Positions 37,467 to 49,800 of a stretch of DNA of 64,000 bases are shown one piece after another. Each line of letters begins with the position of its first letter. Position 1 is the first letter of the stretch. The stretch lies in assembly GCA_029204225.1 (NCBI GenBank), contig CM055097.1, positions 59,896,883 through 59,960,882 of the forward strand, in the 5' to 3' direction. The position numbers and the translations under genes were made by a program. The notes beneath the pieces are model-generated. The model was given only the letters and a program-made list of their open reading frames with translations. It was not told where the DNA came from and made no database searches. This stretch comes from Diphasiastrum complanatum. Taxonomy: Eukaryota; Streptophyta; Lycopodiopsida; Lycopodiales; Lycopodiaceae.

Positions 37467-38664
37467 TAATCTCTAGAGAAATGTAACATACGATTTTACA
37501 TTTTACTTCGTAGACTTTCTTCTGTTCAAGGAGACTAAGAAAACATTTTCCATTACTTTCATTTATGATTAATTCCTAATATATGATAGATAACCTCACA
37601 AGAGTATACATAGTAAGCATTATGTATCTCTTGGAATAATCTCTAGAGAAACGTAAGATAGGATATTATATTTTACTAGTTGCAGTTGAAATTCACGTAA
37701 CGCTCTACGAGTTTATTTTCTGCTAACATCTAACAATTTTTGTACAGGAAATTTTCTTTTGATTGTTTCTAATTTCTTAGCTAACATTAGATTCGTCACT
37801 ACAAATTCATCCAATTTGTAGCCTCTAGGAGCGTTGGTCGTCATCAATTTTGAAAATCTTAATAGTATCTTAAGGAAAGCTCACACTGCACTATTGTTGC
37901 TAGAGTCAGACAATATTGATGTAGAACGAGGAAAATCAGCAGAATTGCTATCATTAAACCCATGGAAGTTGTGTGGAGTTCACCAAGTGAAGTCAAATCC
38001 TTTCTAGGAATGGTACCCATTTGAAATTTAGACATGCTTATATTCATAGTCTGGGTGTAGCAAAACGCATTTTGAATACAACAAAACCCTAAACCCTATT
38101 TTAGCAAAACATTTCTTTATATACACATTTTTATAAATGTAACTTATTATCTAGGAAATTTTAAATGCAAACCTTATTTTACTACATAGGAAAAATTATA
38201 AAAGATCTTATGAAGAAAATTTGAATGTTAATTTTGTAGATGGGAATTTTTTTGAAAACTCTATTTTCCTATATAGAAAAGCTCAAGAGATCTTATCTAG
38301 GAAATTTGAAAGTTAATATTCCTATATAAAGAATCTTTGCAAACCTTTTCTACATAGGAAAAAGTTTATAGTAGATCTTATCTAGGAAATTTCAAAGTTA
38401 ATTTTCCTAGTTGTCATTAGGTGGTTTCAAGTTTCCTAGTATTTCCTTTCTCCTAGTTGTTTTCAATTGCAACTAGGAAAAAGCTTCTTTTTTACATCTA
38501 AGAACTTGTCATATTTTTCTTGTACGTACCGATCTTTGAAGTGGCTCTAAGATTTGTGTTGTTTTCATATTTCACGGTTGGATTCGTTTGTATCTTGCTT
38601 CAAATAACTGCGAGATAACAATAAAGTATTGTTTGTTCAAGTTGAGGGTGCTCAAAAGAGCTGA
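37467..38664. other. AT-rich DNA with ATAGGAAAA repeats, no gene
   Basis: Near 37455-37510 and 37625-37665 a block (gcattat...gtgggaataatctctagagaaa) is duplicated with ~165-bp spacing. From 38140 to 38480 short blocks of ctaggaaattt, tttcctatata and acataggaaaa recur, much like 26820-27080. Confidence 0.5.
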
Positions 38665-38842
38665 AACTCAAGGAAGCTGAACTGCATCTACCACCAGCAG
38701 TTGCGGCCAATCGTTAGTGAGGTTTCACTTTTCTCGAGCTTTGTATATGCTGGTCTTAGGTTGTTGAAAGTGTTCAAGGACAACGCATCACCCTATAGAT
38801 ATGTATTGTAATTTGTGAAGTATGTGGGCTATGGTAGATGTT
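38665..38842 (-). repeat. Inverted repeat B, right copy
   Basis: Reverse complement of 9962-10222 with about 70 bp missing near 38745. Confidence 0.8.
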
Positions 38843-39200
38843 GTTGCTTTGAATTAGTGCTTCGTGACAGGTTGTATGACTCTATGAGCCCATAGATCGT
38901 CCCATCCTAGTATTGCTAGATAGTGGCCAAGACATCTTCCAATGTCTCAAAGCACCGGCTGCCCGGTTGCATGCATCCGCCAATATTGATTGGAACTTGG
39001 AAAATAGGATTTGGAAATAGTTGCTACAACCTTTTGCAAATGATGAGATCACGAACTCTCATCCCTTTGAATATGAGCCAGTTGAGTACAATTGCCATAT
39101 TCAAAGATTAGGAACAGACTTAAGAAAAACCATTAGATTGAATGATGAATGTGCGATCATGGTTAAGTAAAAGTTTCAACTTAGGAATGCTATAACGTAC

Positions 39201-39411
39201 CAGATTCAGCGTGCTATGTTCTTTGAAGATTTCTTCTAAAGGTGGAAACTGCTCCTTTGAGAGGCATAGCCTTTCCGTGGATTGCATCCCTCATCTTCAT
39301 CACTTGCTCCCCTAAAGTTGATCTCACAAGTCCGATCATCCAATTCTTGTGTCTTTCCCCGTCCCTCTCCCTCTTTGCATAGTTACTCTCTATTATCTAA
39401 AACTCGTCCAT
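39201..39411 (-). pseudogene. Candidate exon of an unrecognised plant gene (right copy)
   Basis: Same 211-bp length as at 13808-14018, with the same ttttcag before it, the same early TAG and a donor-like gtacgtta after it. It reads KRERDGERHKNWMIGLVRST and LGEQVMKMRDAIHGKAMPLK. It lies partly within the nearly identical tract of repeat D. No family was recognised. Confidence 0.35.
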
Positions 39412-39669
39412 CTGAAAAGGTGAGCGGGTACTGCTAGCTAGCTGGAGAGCACTCATTTGGATCTTCCAATTGCGAGCTCCTCTTGCCTTCTATATCTAGG
39501 ATCAAAAGGAAGCATATTCAGCATATGTATATACTCAAGCAAGAAAACAGATATATCTACATATTCTAATATTCAGATGTAAGATTACATCTGACAATGA
39601 ACCAGTCGGATGATAAATGAACAATGCAAGCTAGAGTTTTATGCCACCCACTATCTAGAATCAGCTAAA

Positions 39670-40185
39670 TCTCTCTCCTGCTTCATCTTCTCACTGGGTA
39701 TGGCAGCTCAACTCAGTGTATAAGCTCTTATGCTGCTTATAACGTAGCGAGGGGAAAGTAAGGTCCTCCTGATGCGAAAAATGCACTCAGAAAAATGCAA
39801 ATTCCAGCTAGAACTCTGGTGACAAACTTATAAAAACTCTCTCAAACGATTCGCAAAACTCGAATTATTTCTATTTGAGTTTAATTCGTGTTGGATCAAT
39901 CAGGCTCTGTAATGCACAAAATGAAACAAGACAAAATCTAGATGAAAATGAAACAAAGCGAAGCGAAACTTAAATGAGCTTTGACATTGATTCATGCTTG
40001 AAGCATAGAGATCGCAAAACGAAACGAAATGAAAGAATTTGTGAAAAAGATCAATCAAGCTCTGTAACAAGTTGAAATGAAATGAAACAAAACAAAATAG
40101 AATGAAACGAAACAAAATGAGACAAAACTTAAGTGAGCTTTGAAATTGATCTACTCTTATAGCCAAGTGATCACGAAGCAAAACG
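39670..40185 (-). repeat. Family II leader repeat (AAACG-rich), copy 4
   Basis: Partner of 14275-14800, abutting an LTR in the same way. Confidence 0.65.
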
Positions 40186-40239
40186 AAGCGAAACACAAAG
40201 CGAAAAACAATCACGAACAGAATCAATCTGTCAAGAAGT

Positions 40240-40806
40240 CAAATATGATTGCTGGTCACTGCCGACTATGTCATTCCTACAATCCTTCAGAGTGTAGACA
40301 GACATTACTGATCTACGTTAACAGATTAATATGGCATTCAACAAAATCAAACCAAATTGTGGAATTGAATAAACAAGTGAATCAGATACATGAATAGTAG
40401 TAGACAAAAATACATTCGAGATCATGTAATCATACAAATTAATATGTGCATAAGATTTTTCGAGCACTATGCGACAGACTACATAGTGCATTGGTGTGAG
40501 AGAAATACAGTTCTCTCATGAATAATGTCTCGCTTACTAGCGGACTTCTGGATCTACAGATCCTCTACAAAATTGTCTCGCTCACACGCGGACATGTATT
40601 CTATATTTTAGTCTTTTTCTGACTTTCTTTCTTTCTTCCTTACAACATTATGCATCAAACAGAAAGTATATAGTTCATGAACTTTTTTGTGTCGCATCGT
40701 GTAACTTCCAGATCAGAAAGATTAGACATCTACAACTAATATCGAATTACAAGAGTGGCAGATTGGCCACGATCTAGATTACTTATGCTGATGTCATGAT
40801 ATCTGA
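40240..40806 (-). repeat. LTR of Copia family II (right D copy)
   Basis: On the minus strand it starts TGACATCAGCATAAG at 40806 and matches 14870-15431, with a small deletion near 40455. Confidence 0.72.
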
Positions 40807-40816
40807 TCAAATATTT

Positions 40817-41555
40817 GTACCCCATGGTACTTGGCTGATCTTCTTGGCTAGTTGAGGAGCATGACTGATTTCGTGTTGTGTCGTGTCGTGTCGTCTTTTG
40901 TCAAAAATTCAGAATTGAAAGCTAGCAAAGCTTTGACAATAGAAACATTTTGTTTCTTTAGCTCTCTCTCAAAGCATGATAGCTTGATGACTCCAAGACT
41001 ACACATCTGTTTCTCGAACAGACCTTTGCCTAAGGCCTTTGTGAAAATGTTATCAACCATGTCTTTCATTCCAATGAAAGTAGTCTGCAACATTTTCTTC
41101 TCGATCAGCTCCCTTATCAAGTGGTACTTGATTGCAATGTGCTTCATCCTTGAATGAAACACAGGGTCTTTTGTCAGATGTATTGCGAATGTGTTGTCCA
41201 TCTACAAAACCAGAGGTTCATTCCTCATTTCGTCCAATTCGTCAAGGAACTGTTTGAGCCAAATTATTTCATCTTTGCTGCTGCAACATACTCTGCTTCA
41301 CAAGATGACTGAGCTACAATGGTTTGCTTTTTGCAAACCAAAATCTTTTGTTAAAAGATATTGCGTAATTCATTTTCCAATCTTCCAATGTGTCAAGCCT
41401 GGATTCGTACAGAATTGGCTCATCCTAAATACAGCATAAGCAATGTCAAGAAGTGTGTTATCTGCAAGGTACATCAACGATCCTATCAGTTTTCTGTATG
41501 GTGTGAGCTGCATCAATTCTCTCTCTTCTTCAGTCCTCGATCAATTTTCGTTCGT
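40817..41555 (-). pseudogene. Copia family II RT end / RNase H remnant (right D copy)
   Basis: The minus strand has TPYRKLIGSLMYLADNTLLD and AYAVFRMSQFCTNPGLTHWK (RT end), then RNase H with MDNTFAIHLTKDPVFHSRMK, AIKYHLIRELIEKKML and NIFTKALGKGLFEKQ. It keeps about 120 bp more of RT than the left copy. A short deletion falls in the SSCEAE block (41275). A stop lies before MDN. Confidence 0.85.
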
Positions 41556-42120
41556 CAGTATTTTGTTCTTAGCTTTTCAAAGGTACTAAATTTGTGTGAT
41601 TTGGATCAATATTGAGAGAGTTATGATCAAATTAGTGAAGTTGGATCAGATTTGCTAGAATCTTGAAAAATTTTCCTTTGTATTTCTTGGTGAGAGAGAA
41701 GCACTTCAAAATTTTAATTTTGAAGTTCCTTTTTCCTGTAATTTTTTTTTCAATTTCTTCATTTTGAAAGGCTCGTAAGTCTTTTTACGGCAATTTTTTT
41801 TTTGCAATATCGCTTTTGAGCGCGGGTGGACTATTCAAAACTTCAGCTATCCTATTTGCGCTTGAAACCGATATTCTGAAGAAAAAAAAAAAATTCCCCT
41901 CCAATGTCGATTTCAAGTGCGTTTTTTCTACTCTACTCCTCTCCTAGTACTTTGTGTGCGCTTGAGTCCGATATCAAGTGTACAAAACTCTTAACTTGTT
42001 TATTTACTTCCATAACTTTCTTGTTTGAGCTCGAATTTCAATCAAGTAAGAACAAAAAGTGATCAAAAAGAAAAAATGAATTCAACGAAACTATCCAAAC
42101 TCGTGCTGTAACACTTCAAA
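41556..42120. other. Noncoding DNA before the Gypsy gag remnant
   Basis: T-rich, with no recognised coding sequence. It probably includes the leader of the following Gypsy gag, but no LTR or primer site was found. Confidence 0.4.
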
Positions 42121-43195
42121 ATGGGTGGTCGAGAGAAACAAACAGTGGATAAAAATAATGCACCTCAAGACAACTTTTCTGCTGAAGAGATGGTGGAAGA
42201 ACTGTAGGGTTCAGACCAACAAGAGAACATACTAAGTAAAATGTAGGCCACACAAGATCTGATAGTGGCAATGTTGCAAGAAATGAGACAAGATCGGCAA
42301 GATGATGATATAAACTGGACAAAATTGTTTGATAGCCTAGCTTGTAGGCAAGACAGAATTGAGGGAGCTGATCAAAGATGTAATGAGCCATCTACATCGT
42401 TCCAACTAGCATCTCCATCACAAAATGTAACATCTTCTCAGGATGTCCAGAGAATTGACATGGACAAGGAAAAACAAGTATTACAGAGTCACATTGAATA
42501 TCCGGTCAGACTTGGAAATGACAGAGGAACATCAGAACAACACGTGCAACAATCAACGAGGTTTCATAAACAACGAAACCACTTTGATACTCAGGAATAC
42601 AAGGATAAGATTAACATTTAGAAATTCAATGGTGACTTTAAGACCCTTGACATTGAAGAATGGTTGGATAAATTGGATAGTTACTTCATCCCGTTCAATA
42701 GACCTGATCAAGCTAAAATCACTTTCGCTACAATCCATTTTGAAGAAGTAGCTTATGAGTGGTGGAAGCGGAGGGAGAATAAGCTATCAATAGAGGAGTG
42801 TGACGCGCGAACTAATTGGCCGTTATTTAAGAATGCTTGTATTGAGACTTTTAGAAGACCATTTCAAGATGATGAAAATTTTGAGAGATGGACGAGGATA
42901 TGTCAAAAATACTCTATACAAGAGTATACCTTTGATTTTTGGAGTTTGAATCTTTAGCTACCCACCGTGTCTGATGCAGATCTTTTACGAAGGTATATAC
43001 AAGGACTGCAGCCAGATATTGGAGCTAATGTAGCATCACGTTTTTGCACTGATTTGGATGAAGCTATGCGGGTGGCTCTCAAATTCAAGCCTAAATATGT
43101 TGGTAAGTGGTCGACTAAATCGGAAGCACCCAAATATGAAGTTAATGGGTGGGAAGCTTATATTCGTCAACAAGATAAGGAAAGAAACACAATCC
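42121..43195 (+). pseudogene. Ty3/gypsy gag remnant
   Basis: The frame from ATG 42121 (MGGREKQTVDKN) is kept through four stops (about 42206, 42245, 42619 and 42955). The middle matches the Retrotrans_gag capsid domain: KFNGDFKTLDIEEWLDKLDS, then FATIHFEEVAYEWWKRRENK, WPLFKNACIETFRRPF, and YIQGLQPDIGANVASRF with the usual LRRYIQGLQP block. The first 130 residues are a hydrophilic N-terminal region. It is cut off at repeat A before any zinc knuckle or protease. It may belong to a different Gypsy from the one at 19.8-23 kb, whose gag is missing. Confidence 0.85.
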
Positions 43196-43722
43196 TCCAG
43201 TACCCAATCTATACTACTAGTAATCTTCTCAATGTCTCTTGATAGATGTCATGACTATCTCTAGCACATCTTTCTTCTATGATTTTGTGTCCACTTTTCT
43301 TTTTTCTTTTTGGTCACATATTAAAATTGGCTTTACATTTTCCAGTACCACAAAAGGCTTGGATGCCCTAGCATTGGCCACTATGAATCATTTACAATCA
43401 TTCAACTTTCTCATGTAAACCAAATAGTATAGTCTATGTGATAATGCAAGTACCAAACTGTGTAATCTATATGGCAATTCAAGTATCAAACCATCATTGT
43501 TATAAACAATATTCACTTTTAAGATATTAAATCATACTTTTGTGAAATACATTACATGTTTAATAGGTTGAAGAGTTCAAATAATGAGATAGAAAAGATA
43601 TTTTGACACATTTAAGAACCGAATTTTGAGTAAAACATTTTTTTCAATATATTTTTTGCAGTCTCCAAACATAGCATGCCGATGCGCTAAGTGAAATAGC
43701 TAGAAAAATTTTTATATATATC
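43196..43722 (-). repeat. Inverted repeat A, right copy
   Basis: Reverse complement of 5570-6068 at about 98-99% by eye. It sits directly against the Gypsy gag remnant. Confidence 0.9.
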
Positions 43723-43732
43723 TCAGGCGTAA

Positions 43733-43860
43733 AGGGTCAAGCTATGTCATAATAGCATTATATGTTGATGATTCTTTAATTACCAGCAATTCAAATCAAG
43801 AGTATACAAGCTATCTCCCTACTTTATGGTATGTAAAACCTAATCGTGTACTAAAAACAA
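43733..43860 (+). pseudogene. Small Copia RT fragment with YVDD
   Basis: The plus strand reads SYVIIALYVDDSLITSNSNQ, the RT active-site strand (Y-V-D-D). Homology fades within about 20 codons on each side. It is too short to assign to a family. Confidence 0.65.
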
Positions 43861-44692
43861 GCTATACTACGCATGTGTCCAGTTATCTCAATCATAAAGT
43901 GTAACCAAAACCATTCACAATAAGATTAGGGCAAATCCGTGCCATTACAATCCCTATGAATGTCATTGCTCTTGCCCAAATCCATGTGCCTAAAAGAGTA
44001 TTTTGGTTAAAAATCTATTTTGTTAGGACATTATCCAATATATGTAAAACAACAACAGTCTTTGGTTTTATGGACTTATCGTATGAAGTAGATGCAATGG
44101 TTTATGTTATATGAGAACCTTCCTGCACACATACTTGTAACTAAGTTTTTTTTTATGCATATATAAGCATGGTAAGTCTAATGAGTGATTGCATATTGTC
44201 TACTAAATACCTATCTGATTACTAGATTTTGGACCAACATAGGCTTAAGAGAGCAAAAATTGCGTTTAGAGCCCAAACCTGAATAGAAGTCGTGAGAGAT
44301 TCTCATTAGAAAAGAAAAGAGTCTTTGTTGAATCAAGAGCACATAGTCCATTTGAATCCAATCGTACAGTTGGATGTGGCCCTCGACATATGATTTGAAA
44401 TCATTTAACATCGAACAAAACGATCTTGAAATTATCTATAGTCCACTTCTAATATATCTTGTATGGTTCCAATGTAGTCAGGTCAATTTCGACCAAACTT
44501 GTATCTGCGATTGGCTTGTTGAAACCTTGTCATCACCCCGCAATTAAATGTCGTTTTTTTTTGTCGATGCATTCAATGCGAAAGTGTTGTCCACTAGACC
44601 AAAGAGCAATATGCCGCCTATACTGCCGTATTGAAAAATGCATATATCAAATAATATTTCAAAATAATGTGTTACAACAACAAAGCGATTAT

Positions 44693-44694
<2 letters not shown>
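43861..44694. other. Noncoding DNA, no gene seen
   Basis: AT-rich with only short frames and no motif recognised. Confidence 0.4.

Positions 44695-44734
<40 letters not shown>
44695..44734. repeat. (TA)n microsatellite
   Basis: About 20 TA units. Frames reading Tyr-Ile repeats across it are artefacts. Confidence 0.98.
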
Positions 44735-44738
<4 letters not shown>

Positions 44739-44749
44739 TGATGACAGTT

Positions 44750-46860
44750 TGAGTTTGGAGACAAAAATGCCAACTACAACCGTGCGCAAGATACCACTTC
44801 GAATTTGATATTTGTTTCCCACTTGCACAAACATAATTTATGGCTTCATATAGCCAAAAAATATTCCATTGATCTGGAAGCTTCTCCAATTCAGATGGAA
44901 AAGTCTGGCCCCTATGTGATCGCTGCCACTGTGTTCTATCAATATTCCATTGACCTTTAGATTTTTCATATAAATCAATCCAAGATGACAATTCTTCTGT
45001 GTTGTATAGCATGAACGTGCAAATCTTGTCTCCCATACACTCAAAAAATCTCGCATGCGTTCCTTTTCCTTGTGGAATGCTCTCTTGTTTGTTGCTCTCC
45101 TCACTATCATGCCACAATCTTGGAGCCCCTGGATTTAATTATATCAAGTACTCTCTGTAATGTAAAACAAAAACTCATGTGCCATCCAGCCTTCCACCAT
45201 GGTACCTTCTACACGCGCTCTTTGATGAATAAAATATTTTAGGACTTTCATAAAGTGCTCCAAGAAAAACATCCATCTTGCACTCACAGGGCCTGCTAGC
45301 TCCACCATCAACAAGGTGAACCAATAGGTGAATTTGGATGTCCATGAAGGATGGAGAAAGGCATCTCTCGAAAGCACAAACAATCTTATGTCTTTTGAAG
45401 ATATCCATCTGCATATTCATTGCATACATAAATACAAAATGATCATTAATATACATGTGAAAGGTGCTCATTTGAATAACGTTAAGACTCACGAGCAATA
45501 CCTTGTAAAGGTCGACAATTCTGAGATTTGTATATCTTCAATCAAACAACCTTTCAATGTCACCAAAAGTACATGTCAAAATAAATAGGCCAAAATATAA
45601 TTGTCATGACATTTCATGCAAACATACTTGACTATATACATCACTAATTAAACACATCTTGTGCCAATCGTGAGACTTTAATCCGAACAATTTGTCGTCT
45701 ACGGTAAATGCCCCTCTTATACACCTTGTGTATCCAATGAAAATTTGTATATGTCGAATAACTGCCTTTATATTAGTACTCTCTTCCTTCAACAAAATCC
45801 ATGGTGCACAAGCTGATCTTGACCTTGACTCTTGTCCATCTTTAGTCCACAAGTGTCACATTTGAACAAAATCTTTTAGTTCTTCAAGGACTCGTGCATA
45901 CAAACCTTCTGACTAATTGAAGTGTCTCCATAGTGACTCTTCCACATTTCTGAAAATGTGCATTGGATCCAATAAATGAGTTATTTTTAATGTTGTCCAA
46001 TGTGGGAGCGTAGAATATGGATAATATTTTCATACCCTCTAACGAAGTGGAATTTTGTGTTGCATTGTTCATTTCTCAAGCCAATCTTTACTTGTTAATA
46101 TTTTCAATGGAGGGTGTCTCTCCTAGTTGACAAAAATGAGTTCTACGAAGATTATGGTCTAATGGAAGATATTTACACACGAATCTCTCTCCAAGGAATT
46201 TGCAGCTCCTCAACAATAGGTTCTAGATAGACATCCATGTTTTTACCTTGTAACGACCGAGAATGATGATCATTAGAGCAAGTAAAAGATGACCTTTTTT
46301 CATTGCCATCCATGGAGGTACGTTGTAATTCACAAGCATCATTGGCCATGTTGTCCAAGTAAAAGATCAATGGCCATGAGGATTAATACCATCCATGGCC
46401 AACCCAAGTCTTAAATGTCTTGGCTCGGTACGAATTATTGGCCACTCATCTTCGATGTATTTTGCGGCCATACTATCGCATGGTATTCTCATGACACCAT
46501 TAGTGGATCTATTCCTAACATGCCAATCCATCAATTCGGCCAAGGACTCACAACGGAACATGTGTTGGATACACGACAATATTGGAAAATGGCGCACAAC
46601 CTTGGATGCAACTTTGGTTCCTTGCACATCTTGCTGATATCGTGGGGATTCACACTTAGGGCAACTTGTTTTTTATTCATCTACACCCTTGTATAATATG
46701 CAATCATTTGGACATGCATGAATGCAATTGTAGTCCATTCGAAGCATCGTCAATATTTTCTTAACATTTGTCCTTGAATTTGGAATTGTATTGCCCTTGG
46801 GTAGTAGTGAACATAACAACTTATGGAAAATGCCCAATAATGTTACAAATTTTATCAACT
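44750..46860 (-). pseudogene. CACTA (En/Spm) transposase remnant
   Basis: Minus-strand blocks come in the order of a plant CACTA transposase. LRMDYNCIHACPNDCILYKG (about 46730-46680) is the family's cysteine signature. SKVVRHFPILSCIQHMFRCE and LGLAMDGINPHGH (46627-46380) follow; the last is the GLA-x-DG-x-NP motif. Next come KNMDVYLEPIVEELQIPW (about 46230) and FGLKSHDWHKMC (about 45670). A DUF4218-like block has FLHPSWTSKFTYWFTLLMVE, then ARVEGTMVEGWMAHEFLFYI (45350-45150), and a downstream tail runs to about 44750. Many stops and frame changes. No CACTA terminal repeats were found. Confidence 0.85.
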
Positions 46861-47796
46861 AGTTAGTTTTGAATTGAAACAAAAAGTATCTTGTATGCTC
46901 AGAACAGTGGATCTTTCTCCACACAAAGACTTGTTTAGTGTTGTGAAAGCAAGGAGAGGGGTGCCCTAGTATGATATAGGACCTGGTACAGGGGCGCGAG
47001 GAGCCGCGGACAGCGGACAAAACTGTATCGGTTCTTTGGTGAATTTTTGCCATGGCTAAGGAGCTTGAAAGATCCAAAAGAGGAGGAGGGAGCTCACGGA
47101 TAGCTCGCGCACGTGGAAACAGGCCTGTCATGTTGTGTGTGGAAGCGTCCAGCACACGAAGGAGGCAGGTTCGATGCCCAAACATCTTGAGGATCATCGA
47201 ATCAGGTCAACGGGTGTGATCTATTTTCTTGAGAATGATCTAGAACCATGGATTTGAAAATATCCATTGGATTGTCAAACTTCAAATCTTACATTTCAAG
47301 TGAAGGGGTCCGAAGGATAGAAGGGCCTTCAACTTCATAAAAAATTTTCAAGTTGAAAGGGACCCTGAAGGTTAAATTCATTTGAAGAAAAGTTTTACTT
47401 CAAGGTGAAAAAATAGTGTATTTTCTTCAAAGGCATAAGCATCTTTTAGCTCTTTTCTCCTTTTAGGGCTATCCAAAAGCCAAAATTCTCCAATTTAAGG
47501 GCAGGAAAGGACTATACCCTGCAAGTACGGTACCTGAAAACAGAGAGATTGCCGCGGAGAAAATGTTCGGAGAACGCCTAAAGTCTTTTCACCATTCCAG
47601 TGGGCAAGCAATCATGAGTTGGTGACGAAGAGCATTTCGGAGGACGACATCGATTTGGCTTCCAATTTGGCAAAAGCGGCGGGAGGTCCTGAAACTTTTT
47701 TGGCCAGACCTTAAAGTTGACTTTTAGAAGTCTAAATTTCTCTATAAGCTTGTCATTGGGCCTCATTAAGGCGCTATACGAGCAATTTTTGGCGAA
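46861..47796. other. Noncoding DNA before Copia family III
   Basis: Includes a somewhat GC-richer patch at 46980-47190. Minus-strand frames there (46859-47197, 47578-47766) show no known motif. The last ~300 bp may be the leader of the following Copia, but no primer binding site was seen. Confidence 0.4.
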
Positions 47797-49400
47797 ATGG
47801 CAAGATTGGGAGAATCTGTGCTTGGAGAAGCTAGTAGATTGGACAAGGTATCCAATTATAGCATTTGGAGATTCAAAATAAAAAGTATTTTCATGGAAAA
47901 GGAGCTATGAGACATTGTCATTGGGGTGGAACAAAGCCCAACTACATCTCCAGCCGATATTCGTGCATTTGACAAAAGGGCACAAAAGGCCTTATCCTTA
48001 ATAAATTTGTCAGTGAAGGATCACGTCATTGCCCACATTAGTGAAGCTGTATTAGCAAGAGGTGCTTGGGATGCACTCAAAACACAGTTTCAGATGGTGA
48101 ACCTCTCTCGAATGATGTTTTTGAGGACCAAACTCATAACTGTTCGCATGGAAAAGAATGAGGGTGTAGGGTCTTATTTCACACGAATAAAGGAGTTACG
48201 AGACCAGTTGATAGCCATTGGAGGGCCAATAAGAGGTGTTGAGCTGGTTCACACAACTATAAATGGCCTGTCTGAAAATTTTCAAATGTTTGCAAGTGGC
48301 ATTGCTTAGAGGGAGAGGCTATCAACATTTGAAAATCCTCATGGCATCATCCTACAGGAGGAACAAAGGCATGAAGTGGTAAAAACTCGGCTTCCCACAT
48401 TGGGAGATCAAGCAATGCTAGTCAAAGGGAAGCATAAATACAAGAAACAACCCAAAAAGTCGAATGTGGAAGATGACAATCAAAGATCCACATCAGGCAA
48501 GAAGAAGAAAGACAATTGTTTCTATTGCCAAAAGCCTTGACATTGGGCAAGAGATTGTCGCAAGAAGAAGGCGGATATTAAGAGGGGCAAAGTGAAGCAG
48601 TTGACCAATTTTGCTGAAGAAGAGAATGATAGCGATAACGAAGATCAAGGCACGGCATTTACGACAGCATTAGCATCGCAACATTCCATTAATCACACAC
48701 ATTGATACGTGGACTCAGGGGCAATGAGACACATGACTGGCAACAAATTATGGTTTAAAAACCTGGAGCTTACTGATGATGGAGATAGAGTTGCGCAGGC
48801 GAATGACGACGAGTGCCAAATTCATGGAGTTGGTGCAGTGCCTATTTAATTTCCTGATGGACATGTGAAAATATTTGAAAATATGTTGTATGTTCTCAAC
48901 CTTCAAAAGAGTCTTTTATCTGTTGGTACAATGACAAATCATAAGTTGAAGGTGGAGTTCAACAACAAGAAATGCCAGATCAAGGATGTGAAACGAGGTT
49001 TCAAGGTGATTGCTAATGGCTTTAGGGATAAAACTTGTGGTTTGTACAAGTTAAATGTTGTTTTTACGAAGTGCAATGTGTTAGCATCTACATCTATATC
49101 ACAAAGTGATTTATGGCATAGACGTATGGGACATTTGAACTTCAAGAGCTTGAGGCTACTTCGTAAGCTCAAGATGGTAACAGGTCTACCTAGTTTGGAT
49201 GACAAAGAAGAGTCCATTTGCAAGGAGTGCGTGCTAAGTAAGTTACATAGAAAGAAGTTCAACAAAGAAGGTGCAACAAGGGCAAAATGAGTGCTTGACT
49301 TTATACACTCTGACCTATGTGGGCCAATGATGGTAATGTCTATTGGTAAAGCATTTTATTTGCTAACCTTCATTGATGATTACTCACGAAAGACCTACGG
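47797..49400 (+). pseudogene. Copia family III gag-protease-integrase N-terminus
   Basis: From ATG 47797 one frame runs through many stops. Gag: RLDKVSNYSIWRFKIKSIFM, ARGAWDALKTQFQMVNLSRM and FLRTKLITVRMEKNEGVGSY. The zinc knuckle at about 48517-48560 is CFYCQKP-stop-HWARDC. Protease: YVDSGAMRHMTGNKLWF (intact D-S-G) and LYVLNLQKSLLSVG. Pre-integrase: LWHRRMGHLNFKSLRLL and CKECVLSKLHRKKF. The integrase start LDFIHSDLCGPM, then AFYLLTFIDDYSRKT ends abruptly near 49395. Three of the stops are TGA where Trp (TGG) or Gly (GGA) is expected. It is only the 5' half of an element. Confidence 0.9.
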
Positions 49401-49554
49401 TACCCCACAAAAATTAGATTGTGTATATGTACCTTTTAGTTTCTTTTGTTAATACAGTTCAAAAGTGTTCTCTTGGGTTGGTGTGTGATCTCTCTTTATT
49501 GCTTATGTGATTGATGTTAGATTTCTTGCAAATTAGCTAACTATACTGCCAGTA

Positions 49555-49800
49555 AGATCCTTGACAGTGGGTCTCTCATACAGCGCTCGAAAAACCAAGA
49601 GGATTATAGATGATATTGTAGCTATTGCGCACATATCACTCTTAATTTTGTCTGATCTTGAATGAATTATTGTCTGCTATTGCTTGTGTATCTCACTCAT
49701 TTGTTTTATCTATTCCGCATACTAGTTCAATTTTGTTGAATGTTGTGTTAATCTAAAAACGTAGGTCAACAGTGTCTGTCTATATTCAGAGATAAACCTA
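49555..49800 (+). repeat. LTR fragment related to Copia family II
   Basis: Resembles the 3' part of the family II LTR (14880-15130 read on the minus strand). The shared order is gcgctcgaaaaa, agat(a)atattgta, cacatat, tgtgtatctcactca, attttgttgaatg and gtctgtcta(t/c)a. Clearly diverged and without sharp ends. Confidence 0.6.

Larger units (their letters stand above)
38980..41430 (+). repeat. Direct repeat D, right copy
   Basis: Matches 13585-16075 in the same orientation, including the candidate exon, leader repeat, LTR and Copia RNase H. Confidence 0.9.

Noticed and set aside
44459-44834. Frames reading Tyr-Ile repeats near 44.7 kb
   Set aside because: Produced by the (TA)n microsatellite.
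46859-47197. 112-codon minus-strand frame beside the CACTA remnant
   Set aside because: No CACTA or other motif; it begins after the recognisable transposase end and has no support.
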